NCBI GenBank assembly: GCA_009731375.1
Contig: BJOX01000244.1
Span: 672,408 to 736,407, forward strand
Length of the DNA: 64,000 nucleotides
Reading direction: 5' to 3'
Source of the DNA: Paulinella micropora
Taxonomy: Eukaryota > Cercozoa > Imbricatea > Euglyphida
The notes below the pieces were generated by a model. It did no database searches. It worked only from the letters and a program-made list of their open reading frames with translations, and was not told where the DNA came from. Below, piece after piece: positions 20,940-31,096 of this stretch. Position 1 is the first letter of the stretch. Each line of letters opens with the position of its first letter. Both the position numbers and the translations under genes were made by a program.

Positions 20940-22330
20940 TGGCAAAAGACTGTGCAACGACACAATGATATATATGCCTATATCAGACAGATAATTCTGT
21001 TCGAGGAAGGCAGTATAAGGATATTAACACACTGATAAATAGAGTAATGATTGTTCCTGGATAGTCACTGCGGCCTAAGGATAGATAGATTAGGGGATAG
21101 ATTCTCAACCTGCAAAGGGGTGCGAGTGTCTACATAGTCACACTACCTCACAGTAGGAATTCGCTTTGTCGTGTGATGGACCGGATATGTAAAAAAAAAT
21201 GTCAAAAGTCACGTAAAGACGGGTCCACAACTTTTCCAAACTTTGATTAAATGGTTTGTCACTGCAAAACTACTTAAGATACGAGTGAGTCAATCCGATT
21301 GAAGATTCTGAAAGCGTTTAAGCTGAACCAGTTGTTCTTAGTCATTTCCTTCGTTACTCTCAATTACCGTTACTCAGTTAGGATAGTTGATTTGTCATAT
21401 GACTGACACTTACTAATGCCACCGAGTTATTTTGTTTTTCAACTGACACTCTATTTTGCCACTCTTTGGCAATGTTAACCTAATCAGTAAGTCCTGAAAA
21501 TTTCTAGATAGAGATCTCTATCTACATTTTAGTTTTGTGTGACGTGGCCTTTGAGCAACTAAGTGTGCTCATAGAGAGGCCTTTACCTGCATTTTCAGAA
21601 TACCCTGAGTCATGGACAAAGGCCTCCGCAATGCTTCCCGTCGTGAACCGGCAACAGATGCGTCCCCCTCTTACCTGTCGTAGACTCAACATGAAGAATT
21701 TATTAATAACAATAATGAGAACAATTCCCGCCAGTCCAAACTACCGAAATCAAAACTTTAAATATGTACTGTCCAAAATTACACATGAAACGCATTGATG
21801 TTAATATGTGTATTACTAGCGACATTCAAATTATGCTAAAAAAATTATTTAAAAAAATTAGAAATTAAAAGAAAGTTGCACTGAAATTAAAAAGAAATTT
21901 GAAATAAAAAAAAAATAGACCTTTGGGTCTCGGACTCCCCATCGTGGAACCTTTACCGATCCCTCTCAGGATCACATCTGGCTACCAAACAAGACTGTCT
22001 CGCAATATGGAAACGCATTTTAATAACTCATATGTTTTTTTAAGCATTTTAAGCGTCGGTAAAATAGATGCAACTATAACTTTTTGAGTTTTTAATATCA
22101 AGTTTTTTAATTAATTTTTTTAATTGTAAAGATCACGATGAGATCTGGTCCTCACTGAAAAAATTCAAATTCAAATTTTATAACGGTTGAAAAGTTTTGT
22201 GTCTTGTGTATTAAAAATAATTATTGTGCAAAGTTTGATCATAATTCACGATAATTTGGTGCGGACCAATATCGAGGCTGGGCTTTCTGAATCTGCAGCC
22301 CTTTTTAAAAAAGCATTAATGAAGCAAATT
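20940..22330. other. No gene recognised
   Basis: I see no convincing coding exon. Composition drifts to AT-rich after about 21,800. A GC-normal island at about 21,920-22,015 interrupts the AT-rich sequence and has no recognisable coding content. Confidence 0.5.
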
Positions 22331-22930
22331 AAGAAAAACAATAGAATCGAATGAAATTATTCATGAAGTAGATAATATTAAATCGATTTAGTCTTCGGAT
22401 TACGTTATATTAATGTTCCGGAATTAAGAAAAACAATATAATTGAATGCAATTAGTTATGAAGTAGATAATATTAAATCTATTAAGTGTTCGAATTACGT
22501 TGTATTAATCTTCCGGAAACAGTGTTTGGATGTAGTCTAGTAGTTCAAAGTTCGTATTAATATGCATGAAAAAAATATTATAATTAAGAATGAATTTAGA
22601 AAATATTAAACAGATAATTATATTTAATCAATTAAGTAGATTTACTTTACAATTTGTATTAATATTCCGGAAACAAAATAATTTAAGGAAATTTCAATTT
22701 AAAGATAATTTATCAATTCAAGCAATTACGATTTCTAAAGACACCATATCTTTTAGTATAATAGTAACTTGAAGTTAATATTAAAATTGTTTCATTAAAT
22801 CTATGTAGTTTGTATTAATAGTTCTGAAACAGAATAGTGTAAGTAAATTTCAATTTAGATCAATGAGTTTACTATGATCAATCAAAACAATTGCGATTTC
22901 TAACAACATTATAACATATCTTTATATATT
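22331..22930 (+). repeat. AT-rich degenerate tandem repeat with TTCCGGAA motifs
   Basis: Two adjacent copies of about 95 bases start at 22331 and 22426 (both begin aagaaaaacaata). Less similar copies follow to about 22,930. A core of attaat followed by ttccggaa or a close variant recurs near 22415, 22510, 22665 and 22825. The block is far more AT-rich than its flanks. Confidence 0.65.
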
Positions 22931-23007
22931 AAAAAATCAATACCAAAGTCGTTTTCATTAAATTAATTAGTTTATCACTTGCCAAGAATTAAGATAAAGT
23001 TAGTTTA

Positions 23008-23331
23008 TCATATAATATCATTATAACATGTTTTACACAATGTGTTACAAACAGGACATGTTTTTCGTGTGTTTACATCGAACCATTCATTCAAACAATT
23101 TTTATGAAAGCAATGAAAACATTTAGTTAGTAGCGCATAATCATTCAAAGCAAATCTTTCCATACGCACAGGACATTCTTTTGTTGATACTGTAGCATTT
23201 AAATACTTTTGATCAATTATGAATTCATCCACACGTATTTTTTTAGAAATGAGGCCATGAAAAGGTGAAGTGGAATGATGATCATAAGACTGTGCATGCT
23301 CATCAAGAGACTTATCTTCGTTTTGATTCAC
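23008..23331 (-). CDS. Small RING-H2-like protein with one altered zinc ligand
   Basis: The 107-codon frame begins with ATG at 23331. From about residue 53 it reads ECPVRMERF, then KCFHCFHKNCLNEWF, then TCPVC. This fits a RING-H2 finger (C-x2-C ... C-x-H-x2-H-x2-C ... C-x2-C), the fold of many E3 ubiquitin ligases. The second Cys of the first pair is Arg, so the first zinc site may be incomplete. There is no transmembrane segment. It lies in AT-rich sequence directly upstream of, and divergent from, the LINE. It could be a real short gene, an exon of a longer one, or a transposon passenger; no splice partners were found. Confidence 0.45.
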   Translation of the reverse strand: MNQNEDKSLDEHAQSYDHHSTSPFHGLISKKIRVDEFIIDQKYLNATVSTKECPVRMERFALNDYALLTKCFHCFHKNCLNEWFDVNTRKTCPVCNTLCKTCYNDII

Positions 23332-23432
23332 TAAGTTTCACAAGGAAGAAGAAGAGGAGAATCAGAAAAATTATAAACATTACGACTAGAGCGTGATGAG
23401 TGTGATGATGAGTAGTAGTGAGAGGACGATAA

Positions 23433-26400
23433 GAAAAGGAAGAGGATGATCGGGAGGAGGAACGAGAGGCTGGTATATCGGGGCTGTTGCCAGATGGCCT
23501 CCCAGATCTATCAGCAGTGGAGGACCCGGATGAGCTTCAGCAGGAGGTAGATAGGGTCGCTAGCTTAATGGTCCGAGCTTTCACGGGCGCAGCCGCGAAG
23601 GTCTTGGGAGTTCGGGTGATTAGGCCAGGGTTTACTAATGCATGGTTTGATGAGAGTCTTAGGGAAGCGGTTTCGCGACGGAGAGAGGCATACTGCCTCT
23701 GGCGAAGGAATGAGGCCAACCCAGAGGCCTGGCAAAGATATAAAGAAGCGAGGAAGGCGGTCAGAAGGTTATGCAAGGAGAAGAAGGAGCAAGCGTGGAA
23801 GCGGGTCCAGAATGACACCTCTGCCAACTTCAGGAGCGCTACCATGGCCACGTACTGGAAGCTGTCAAAGCGTTTGGGCGGGGTTCGGCGGTCCAAAGCT
23901 TCTGCTCCTGTTCGGAAGCCCGATGGCACTCTGGCATGCACACTCCGGGAAAAACTACAAGAATGGGAAGAATACCGCCGACGTATGGTGGTCCCCAAAG
24001 AAAACCAGTTTTTGGAGGATGCATGTGTAGAGGAAGTCGGTTCTGATGAGGAAGCAGCGCGGATTGAGCCCGAGCGGAAGGCCCGCGAAACCTTCCAGTA
24101 TAACGACAACCTGCGCGACCAATTCGAGGCCATGGCGCAAGCCGAGGAGATCCGGACTGAGACGGGCCCGCTGGACTATGATTACACCGAGAAGGAAGTG
24201 GAGCTCTGCCAGGAAAATCTCCAGAATCACAAAGCGTGCTCACCGGATAAGATCAAGAACGAGATGCTCAAGTACGGAGGCACGCGGATTGTGAGCTTTC
24301 TGGTGCGCTTCTTCAACTGGTTGAAATCGTGCGAATACACCCCCAGCGACTGGGGCAAAGCGATTATCGTCAACATCCCAAAAGGAGGCGACCCAACCGA
24401 TCCGGAAAATTGGAGAGACATCGCGATTCTGAGCTGTCTGGGTAAGATGTATCTGTCCCTTATGGCGGCGAGGCTTACGGCTTTCATCGATCAGCCGGGC
24501 AGGCTTCGCCCAGAGCAGGGTGGGTTCCGGCCAAAACGTAGTACGGGGGACCAGATTTTTGTCCTTAAGGAGCGTCTGCGCCTTAGACAACAAGCTGGCC
24601 TCCGTTCTTTCGTTTTGTTCGTGGATCTGAGAAAGGCATTCCCTACGGTTTGGCGGGCCGGGTTGTTTCAGAGGCTAACCCAGATGGGGGTACAGGGCAA
24701 GTTCTATCGCATTCTGCGGCGTTTTTACCGAAGAACGTCATCGCGAGTGCTAGTCGATGGCGAACTCACTGGTGAAGTGCTGGAAGAGATGGGAGTTCAG
24801 CAAGGGTCGCCGTTGTCACCGTCGCTGTTCAACGTCTTCATGGATGAGCTAACGGTCCGAATCGCGAAAGAGTTGGAGATCGAGGACCTCAACCGCATCG
24901 AAGACATACGGACCCTGCTTTACGCCGACGACGTTGCGGTAATTGCGCATAGTGTCACGGAGCTTCAACAGATTGTAAATGTCGTGGCGACATTCGTGGA
25001 GGACTATCGGCTTGAAATCAACCTGAAACCGGGCAAGACGGAAGTCATGCCGATATACGGGCACGCCAAGTCAAAAAAGTCGCCCCCATGCGTGAGGTTC
25101 CGGGGCAAGGTTCTCAACGTCACCGACCACTACAAATACCTGGGAGTTCTGCTCACGGACACCCTCTCCGATAAACCGCAAGCGAAGCGGGCGGCGGAAA
25201 TCACTGTAGCGGGAACGGCTGCCTGCTACCCCCTCTGGACTGCCCACGAAGTTCCAGCGCGTCTGCGGCTGATGAATTGGCAGCAAATGGTTGGCGCAAA
25301 GTTGCTTTACGCATCGGCTTTTTGGGATCTGCCGGGCGCCAACAAGCTGAGTAAGCTGGAGGGCGCGTTGGTAGCGCCCCTGCGGGTCATCTTGGGTGTT
25401 GGTACGCGCACAAGCGGCTGCATCACCAGGGGTTTAGGCCGCACGCCGAGTTTTAGCATCCTTGCCAAGGCGGCCCGGCTTCGGTTCCTAGGGCGCATCG
25501 AGTTACTGGGCAACACAGCGCTAACACGCAGGCTTTACAACACGGGTCGGTGCAAATGGAAGGAAGATACGGAAAATTTGATTTTAGCAGATCGCAGGCT
25601 GCGGGAGGGCTTGGATGCGCTCAAGCGGGTCGTGAACGAAGATGGCACGGTAGATGATAAGGACTGGCGGGCCGCTCTGGTGAACTGGAACGAGGTCGTA
25701 AAGCAATGGTCTGTCCGGCAGGAAGTAGCTGGCTGGGAGCGGCAGGCTAAGCCCTCTGATGTGCTTAGGGTGCTGCTTAGCCAGATGTCTTCCCGCTCTG
25801 CTTTCCCACGTTGGCGGGCGCTGGAGGGGGGAAGTCACAACCTTATCAGAAGGCGATTGTTGAGCTGCAACAATCGCCTTCGCCTCTACCGATCCAAATT
25901 TGGCTCATGCTCGCCGGACTGCTCAAGCTGTTTCGCCTTGTGTGGCACTGAGGTTAACGAGTCGTTACGTCACTTCCTGCTGCATTGCCCAACGTTTGCG
26001 AGCTCTCGTGAGGCACTGTTTAAGTTTATCGATGAGGCGCAAGCCCGGCAGCCCCTCATGCTGAATCGAGGAGGGCTTTATCACACGGAACTGCGGGAGG
26101 CGGAGGAGGAGATGAGGCTCTTCAAAGATGAATGGCTGAAGGGGGAGGATGAAAAGATGGCGGCGATGCTCGGCGTTTTGTTTATCCCTGTCCCAGAAGA
26201 GGTGGAGGAGGAGTTAGGAAGGTTTGTTGCCACCATCTGGAAGGAGTGGGAGGAGTTGGAGGCGCAGATCAGGGAGGCAGAGGGGGCGGAGGAGCAGGAG
26301 GTGATCGACCTCACGGTCGTTCAGGAGGTGGGTAGAAGGAGGGGAAGGCCTAGTCAGTTAGAATGTCTGGCTAGATCTGTTGTAGGTGGAGGTCAGCGCA

Positions 26401-26579
26401 GCGTCGCGGACTTCTTCTCGGCAGATAACTCCTCTCACTCCTTGCACCCACTTGCACATGCACAGCACGCTCATTTGCACATTGCACTGCCAGTCGAGTC
26501 TTTGGAGCGGAGCCGCGTCACCGAACGGTCCCGTGCTACCAATGGAGGCACATGTCCGACAGGATCAAAGGCCAATTGA
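23433..26579 (+). CDS. 5'-truncated LINE (non-LTR retrotransposon) reverse transcriptase
   Basis: The frame is open from the TAA at 23430 and has no ATG at its left end, so I treat it as 5' truncated; residues below count from the codon at 23487. An endonuclease-to-RT linker (FTNAWFDESL...) opens the protein, but no APE endonuclease is present. The RT domain has GGFRPKRSTGDQ, FVDLRKAF (Asp380), QQGSPLSPSLFN, YADD (479-482) and YKYLGVLL. A C-terminal knuckle lies at about 808-834 (C-x3-C-x2-C-x3-C ... H-x3-HC). The tail has VIDLT (939-943), RRRGRP (950-955) and QRSVADFF (970-977). There are no internal stops, so the element is young or selected. It ends almost directly at (ATT)n. Confidence 0.85.
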   Translation, partial: EKEEDDREEEREAGISGLLPDGLPDLSAVEDPDELQQEVDRVASLMVRAFTGAAAKVLGVRVIRPGFTNAWFDESLREAVSRRREAYCLWRRNEANPEAWQRYKEARKAVRRLCKEKKEQAWKRVQNDTSANFRSATMATYWKLSKRLGGVRRSKASAPVRKPDGTLACTLREKLQEWEEYRRRMVVPKENQFLEDACVEEVGSDEEAARIEPERKARETFQYNDNLRDQFEAMAQAEEIRTETGPLDYDYTEKEVELCQENLQNHKACSPDKIKNEMLKYGGTRIVSFLVRFFNWLKSCEYTPSDWGKAIIVNIPKGGDPTDPENWRDIAILSCLGKMYLSLMAARLTAFIDQPGRLRPEQGGFRPKRSTGDQIFVLKERLRLRQQAGLRSFVLFVDLRKAFPTVWRAGLFQRLTQMGVQGKFYRILRRFYRRTSSRVLVDGELTGEVLEEMGVQQGSPLSPSLFNVFMDELTVRIAKELEIEDLNRIEDIRTLLYADDVAVIAHSVTELQQIVNVVATFVEDYRLEINLKPGKTEVMPIYGHAKSKKSPPCVRFRGKVLNVTDHYKYLGVLLTDTLSDKPQAKRAAEITVAGTAACYPLWTAHEVPARLRLMNWQQMVGAKLLYASAFWDLPGANKLSKLEGALVAPLRVILGVGTRTSGCITRGLGRTPSFSILAKAARLRFLGRIELLGNTALTRRLYNTGRCKWKEDTENLILADRRLREGLDALKRVVNEDGTVDDKDWRAALVNWNEVVKQWSVRQEVAGWERQAKPSDVLRVLLSQMSSRSAFPRWRALEGGSHNLIRRRLLSCNNRLRLYRSKFGSCSPDCSSCFALCGTEVNESLRHFLLHCPTFASSREALFKFIDEAQARQPLMLNRGGLYHTELREAEEEMRLFKDEWLKGEDEKMAAMLGVLFIPVPEEVEEELGRFVATIWKEWEELEAQIREAEGAEEQEVIDLTVVQEVGRRRGRPSQLECLARSVVGGGQRSVADFFSADNSSHSLHPLAHAQHAHLHIALPVESLERSRVTERSRATNGGTCPTGSKAN

Positions 26580-26587
26580 CTGATAAG

Positions 26588-26589
26588 TC

Positions 26590-26654
<65 letters not shown>
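26588..26654 (+). repeat. (ATT)n tail/microsatellite after the LINE
   Basis: The pure ATT run starts about 10 bases after the LINE stop codon and ends exactly at the tRNA-like head. Confidence 0.95.
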
Positions 26655-26655
<1 letters not shown>

Positions 26656-26694
26656 GGACACCGTGATAGCCCAGTGGTCAAGTTCTACCATCTG
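26655..26694 (+). ncRNA. tRNA-derived SINE head, second copy (truncated by a gap)
   Basis: Forty bases are identical to the start of the head at 20024-20097 (minus strand), including the A box TAGCCCAGTGG. It is cut by the N run, so the B box is not visible. Confidence 0.7.
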
Positions 26695-26836
26695 NNNNNN
26701 NNNNNNNNNNNNNNNNNNNNNNNNNNNNNNNNNNNNNNNNNNNNNNNNNNNNNNNNNNNNNNNNNNNNNNNNNNNNNNNNNNNNNNNNNNNNNNNNNNNN
26801 NNNNNNNNNNNNNNNNNNNNNNNNNNNNNNNNNNNN
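26695..26836. other. Assembly gap (142 N) inside the SINE-like element
   Basis: The N run separates the tRNA-like head from the A-rep body. Confidence 0.99.
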
Positions 26837-27083
26837 TTCGAGGCAGCTCTAGCAACCGCGCTTGGTGTATGCACTTGCACATTCGGTGACGTCTTGCAAG
26901 AGGTTGCTGGGACTGCGGAATAACCTCGGCTTAGTGCAGTCTTGCCTTCAGGAGCTCCATCGGTGGCCCCGATCATCAGGCGAGAGACTGACACGGGGGG
27001 TTGGAGGACCTCGAACAAGGGTATGGAGGCTTATGTCCGTTGAGGATATGCCATTAGCTGCATCAGTACGCCTCAGATATAGT
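26837..27083 (+). mobile_element. A-rep copy 3, SINE-like body
   Basis: It is the reverse complement of 17921-18168 with a few differences. It is followed by (ATT)n at 27084-27163. Together with the head at 26655 it defines the element order: tRNA-like head, body, (ATT)n tail. Confidence 0.8.
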
Positions 27084-27087
27084 ATTA

Positions 27088-27163
<76 letters not shown>
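27084..27163 (+). repeat. (ATT)n tail/microsatellite
   Basis: It is a nearly perfect ATT run after the A-rep body. Confidence 0.97.
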
Positions 27164-27164
<1 letters not shown>

Positions 27165-27330
27165 TCCTTGATTCGTGTTGACAAGGTGAATTGCGTCAAC
27201 TGCAAGGAGGACAAGAACAACTCCGAGATTGCTCGTTTTTGCGACCTGCACGAAGAAGGCAGGACGCTTATGGAGCGGAACCTTTTGATCGTCCTGACCA
27301 CGCATACGAAGGTCGACAGAAACGAGTAGC
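27164..27330 (+). CDS. Possible coding remnant with a C-x2-C...C-x2-H pattern
   Basis: A frame open through the ATT run reads VDKVNCVNCKED, then RFCDLHEEG and LLIVLTTHTK before TAG at 27328. The cysteine/histidine spacing could bind zinc. There is no start codon of its own and I do not recognise a family, so it may be an exon or a transposon remnant. Confidence 0.25.
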
Positions 27331-27734
27331 TTCTGGTTCCCTTTTACCTTCACGCCTGGGACACAAATAAAAAAAGAGTCAAATCAGACGTTTCCGCAAG
27401 GATGAAACTTGCACCTGCCAAGATGAAATGGACCGCCAGCAAATTGTCCATGTGCTCTACACTGAAGGAGCATTCGACTTGAAGATGCATGTACGTTGCA
27501 CTAGTCAAGAAAACTCCGAGGAGCTGGAACGGGTGACACGATTGCACGTTTGAATTCATTTTCGTGAGTGTACTTAGCAGTTGGTAGTCGTGTTGTAATA
27601 ATGTAATGGTGCTGTTATGGTCGCGTTCGTTGTTGTGCGTGTGGTGTGATGTTGATTGTAGTGCTGGTGGTGGCTGCTGGTGGTGAATCAGGGCGCTGGT
27701 GCACTGTTGTATATGTTGCCCTTTTTAGACAATT

Positions 27735-27786
27735 TGCAAGCAAGCAAGCAAGCAAGCAAGCAAGTAAGTAAGCAAGCAAGCAAGCA
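27735..27786 (+). repeat. (AAGC)n microsatellite
   Basis: The run is of caag/gcaa units with a few gtaa interruptions. Confidence 0.95.
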
Positions 27787-27789
27787 TTA

Positions 27790-27885
27790 TTCTGTAACTC
27801 TACCGACACCGTTATTCTGATACGGCCGGTCCTGAAGTATTAATTAAGATTATAGTTCCAACACTCCCCCTAGAACAAAGTACAT
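27790..27885 (-). mobile_element. Possible copia-type polypurine tract and 3' LTR start
   Basis: On the minus strand an AGGGGGAG tract is followed by TGTTGGAACTATAATC, which resembles the polypurine-tract/LTR junction of many copia elements. The putative LTR runs into the AAGC microsatellite after about 85 bases and no second LTR was found. This is weak, motif-level evidence. Confidence 0.25.
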
Positions 27886-27889
27886 TAAC

Positions 27890-28591
27890 ATGTAAGTTAT
27901 TGCCGGTCCTATAAAAGTTACGCCAACTACTACTATTTTGTGAAACATGAGAAAACACAAACTCAAAACATATACCCTTACCCTCACACTCTCTGAGAAG
28001 TAATGTCGGGGTTGGCTACCCTTCTATCCACAGCGCTACCCTTGTATCCACAGCGAGTATGCATCAATTAGAATACATACAAGGCAGCGGGCCTGTGGTA
28101 TAGTCGGGCCTACCCAACGAGAAGAGGATTATTTTCCTACTCTCCCTAACTCGCGTATGAGTAAAAGTGACATGTAATAGACATATATACATAGATCATA
28201 TGAAAGTACATAGATATAGTAATGAGTCCTCGAAAGAAACGATAACATAAATATGTAATATTTTTATGATAATACATATATACGGTCTATAACTATCGTA
28301 ATTATGAAAGTAATGCAAAATAAAATTTTCAAGAGCTTCCCTTAAGGGGGTTAAAATCTTAAAAAATTATTGGCTCTGAAGGGAGGGCCCCAGGTCTATC
28401 GACTCACGAGGAGCGATGAATCACCCTTCGACCCACCACAACCAGATTTCCAATTTGGCTTCTTAATATATATATATATATAATATTATATATATATATA
28501 AACGAGAGTATATATATTATATAAATTCTATAATATCGATCGAAGAGAATTGTCCATGAAGCGCAGTTCAGATTTCGTAGCTCCGCGCCAG

Positions 28592-28624
<33 letters not shown>

Positions 28625-29680
28625 ANNNNNNNNNNTAAATGCTTTTGTTATGATTTGTTTCTTTTACTTAGCCAGCATAAATCGATGAAGGCGGCCGGGA
28701 GAGGCAGTAGACTGATCGGACTTGGTGGGGCAGGGAGATTTGAAAGTGGAGGTATGTTGGTGTGCCAGCCGCTCCTTTTTCCCAAGTCCTGCAGGACCCG
28801 CGCGAGGTAATATGAGCTGTATAGAGGCTCTCAAACACAGGAAATGTATGTTCCTGACAAAAGAGCCAGACTGTGTCGAGGACAGGATGTTTGCAGGACT
28901 TGGGGTAAACTAGCACACATGTATCTATGCTGTCCGGTGTCACAACTGGAAAAATCAATTTTTTTCTAAGTTTAGTACCATGAATGAGATTTAAAAAAAA
29001 AATTATGTGCTGTATCTGCTTATTTGGCAGCAAGACTCGTGGGGAACGTTCGGGAGTTGCTCTTCGATGCGTTAAAAGGCAGTGCCAGTGGCATGCCAAA
29101 CTTTGTTTTTTAGGTGTCGGCACCGGTGATTTTTAAAAGTTGTTTGGAGCCAAAGGAAGCATAGAGGAACTTGTAGTGGTTGGAAACAGATGCAAAAGCT
29201 TCGGACCGAAATAATAATGAAACACAAATAATAACGGTTTTAAGGTTTTTTTTTTTGTTTTTTTTTAAGTGTCGAAACTTAAAGTTTTTATTATCTTGTA
29301 AAATCAATTTTTTCAATTAAAAACAAGTTTAACAGTCTGAATTTGTTTTTTTAACTTTGATTTTTAATATTAATGGACCGGATCATCATCGCAACTCCGT
29401 GACTCACCGGGAACAAGCCGGATCATAGAATTCCCAGCATTAATATTTTAGCTTCTCATCGCCTCATTGTGTTTAACTTGCGAACTTCTTATGCAATCTC
29501 AAGATCATGGAAAGTCCAAGTCAAGACATAGGTTCGAATGAATGTTTTGTGTTTGCCATTGATATGGCTGTAAGTTTGTTGCATGGACTTGGGCCTGTGC
29601 GGAAGGATCAATACGCAGGGAAAAGCAGTGTATGCATGCGGCTGCATCTACTGAGGTGTCTGTTGAAAAAACCCTTCATC
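27890..29680. other. No gene recognised; AT-rich and simple sequence
   Basis: This stretch holds TA-rich simple sequence (about 28,465-28,525), a poly-C run and a 10-N gap (28,626-28,635), and several short frames without recognisable motifs or supporting splice sites. Confidence 0.5.
28626..28635. other. Assembly gap (10 N) after a poly-C run
   Basis: A C tract of about 34 bases precedes the N run. Confidence 0.99.
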
Positions 29681-29689
29681 CCTTTTGAT

Positions 29690-29935
29690 GATGCTGCATG
29701 ATGTAGCATCAAGTATCACAACGGTTCGTTCAAAAGAATCTGTTTTAAGGATAGCGAAAACATCGTAGTAATTATTAATGTCATTATTGGAAATATAGCA
29801 CACTTATTGTTATGATTTATGAAAAAAAATTATTGTTTATTAAAAAAATAATTTATCTCTTTGAAGGATGCTGCATGATGTAGCATCAAGTATCAGAACG
29901 ATTCGTTAAAAAAATATGTTTTAAGAATAATTAAA
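29690..29935 (+). repeat. Direct repeat pair built on a near-palindrome
   Basis: A unit starting gatgctgcatgatgtagcat occurs at 29690 and 29867 (period 177), each followed by caagtatca and a similar AT-rich stretch. The core is a near-palindrome (GATGCT ... AGCATC). Confidence 0.75.
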
Positions 29936-30011
29936 AGATTGTATTAATTATTATTTTGCAGTAATTATTATTATCATTATTAGAAGTCTAGTAAAATCAT
30001 TATATGATTTA

Positions 30012-30542
30012 ATGAAAAAATCCATTAGTTTTAATCATACAGAAAACATAATAGTAGAGAGGAACAGAGGGGCTGATGGTCGATCACTGACTCAGTATCA
30101 TCGGACCGTAAGTTGTCGCTCGGATCTTGAATCATTGCATTCTCTTCGCTTGGCTAGGCCGCTTAAAGCCGCCCGCGACAGCGGCCCGACTCATGATCTT
30201 TCAACTGAAGTTCAAGTTCAAGTTGAAGACGGCGGACCCAGTTTAGCTTGGGTGCTGAGTGACCGCGGCCCCGACTATGATGATCGGAGAGCCGAGAACC
30301 CGGCCGATTATTCAAGCCTCCGTTCAACTGGTCGCCGGCGTAGGCCGCCTCAAATCATAGTATATTTATTATTATCGTGGTTTCCGAGGCTGCCTACTCA
30401 GTATAATATCTATCTATCTATCTATTACCCACGACGCAGTCGCCACATGGCAAGAATACGGACAAGCCGAGCATCCCAAGGACCAATTTCCGGAAAGAAT
30501 GCATATCAAGTAGTCATTGTAAGTTTGTCTGGATATACGTAG
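30012..30542 (+). CDS. Unrecognised open frame in a GC-rich island
   Basis: The frame starts with ATG ([16 protein letters not shown]) and runs 176 codons. It crosses a GC-rich island (about 30,060-30,360) inside AT-rich sequence. The encoded segment is charged ([22 protein letters not shown]) with no family motif. It could be an exon or a repeat-derived frame; coding status is not established. Confidence 0.2.
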   Translation: MKKSISFNHTENIIVERNRGADGRSLTQYHRTVSCRSDLESLHSLRLARPLKAARDSGPTHDLSTEVQVQVEDGGPSLAWVLSDRGPDYDDRRAENPADYSSLRSTGRRRRPPQIIVYLLLSWFPRLPTQYNIYLSIYYPRRSRHMARIRTSRASQGPISGKNAYQVVIVSLSGYT

Positions 30543-30554
30543 ATATAAACGAGA

Positions 30555-30585
30555 AGATGGATGGATGGATGGATGGATGGATGGC

Positions 30586-30678
<93 letters not shown>

Positions 30679-30679
30679 G

Positions 30680-30713
<34 letters not shown>

Positions 30714-30804
30714 CAGATAGACAGATAGATAGATATATGGATGGATGGATGGATGGATGGATGGATAGACAGATAGATAGATAGATGGATAGATAGATAG
30801 ATAA

Positions 30805-30839
<35 letters not shown>
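30555..30839 (+). repeat. (GATA)n/(GATG)n microsatellite at the retrotransposon's left edge
   Basis: It is a long GATA run with GATG and GACA variants. The LTR retrotransposon starts directly at its right end. Confidence 0.98.
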
Positions 30840-31076
30840 TGTAGGCATCACCCCCCGGATATCCGGTAAAAAGTACCTTTTCCTGGTGACAGGTGCACCA
30901 GCTTGTTTTTCAGTATTATTTGTCCGGATTGGACCTGATGCCATTTTATTCCTGGTCTGTTGCCGTTTTCCTTTTTGGCTTCACTGAGCTAATACAACGA
31001 GACATCATTCTCATTCTTGAGGACTGTGTTTGGTTGTATTACCGACTTTTTACGAGCTATCGTTGGGGGCATTACA
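30840..31076 (+). repeat. 5' LTR
   Basis: It starts TGTAGGCATC and ends GGGCATTACA, so the termini are TGTA...TACA. It matches 41230-41466. Confidence 0.85.
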
Positions 31077-31078
31077 TT

Positions 31079-31096
31079 TGGAGTCCACATCACTAG
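31079..31096 (+). promoter_or_regulatory. Primer-binding-site candidate
   Basis: TGGAGTCCACATCAC begins two bases after the 5' LTR. The TGG start is what a tRNA CCA end would pair with. The priming tRNA is not identified. Confidence 0.5.

Noticed and set aside
23487-23489. Start of the LINE protein at TTG 23487
   Set aside because: The frame is open further left to 23433 and TTG is not a usual eukaryotic start; 5' truncation explains the missing start better.
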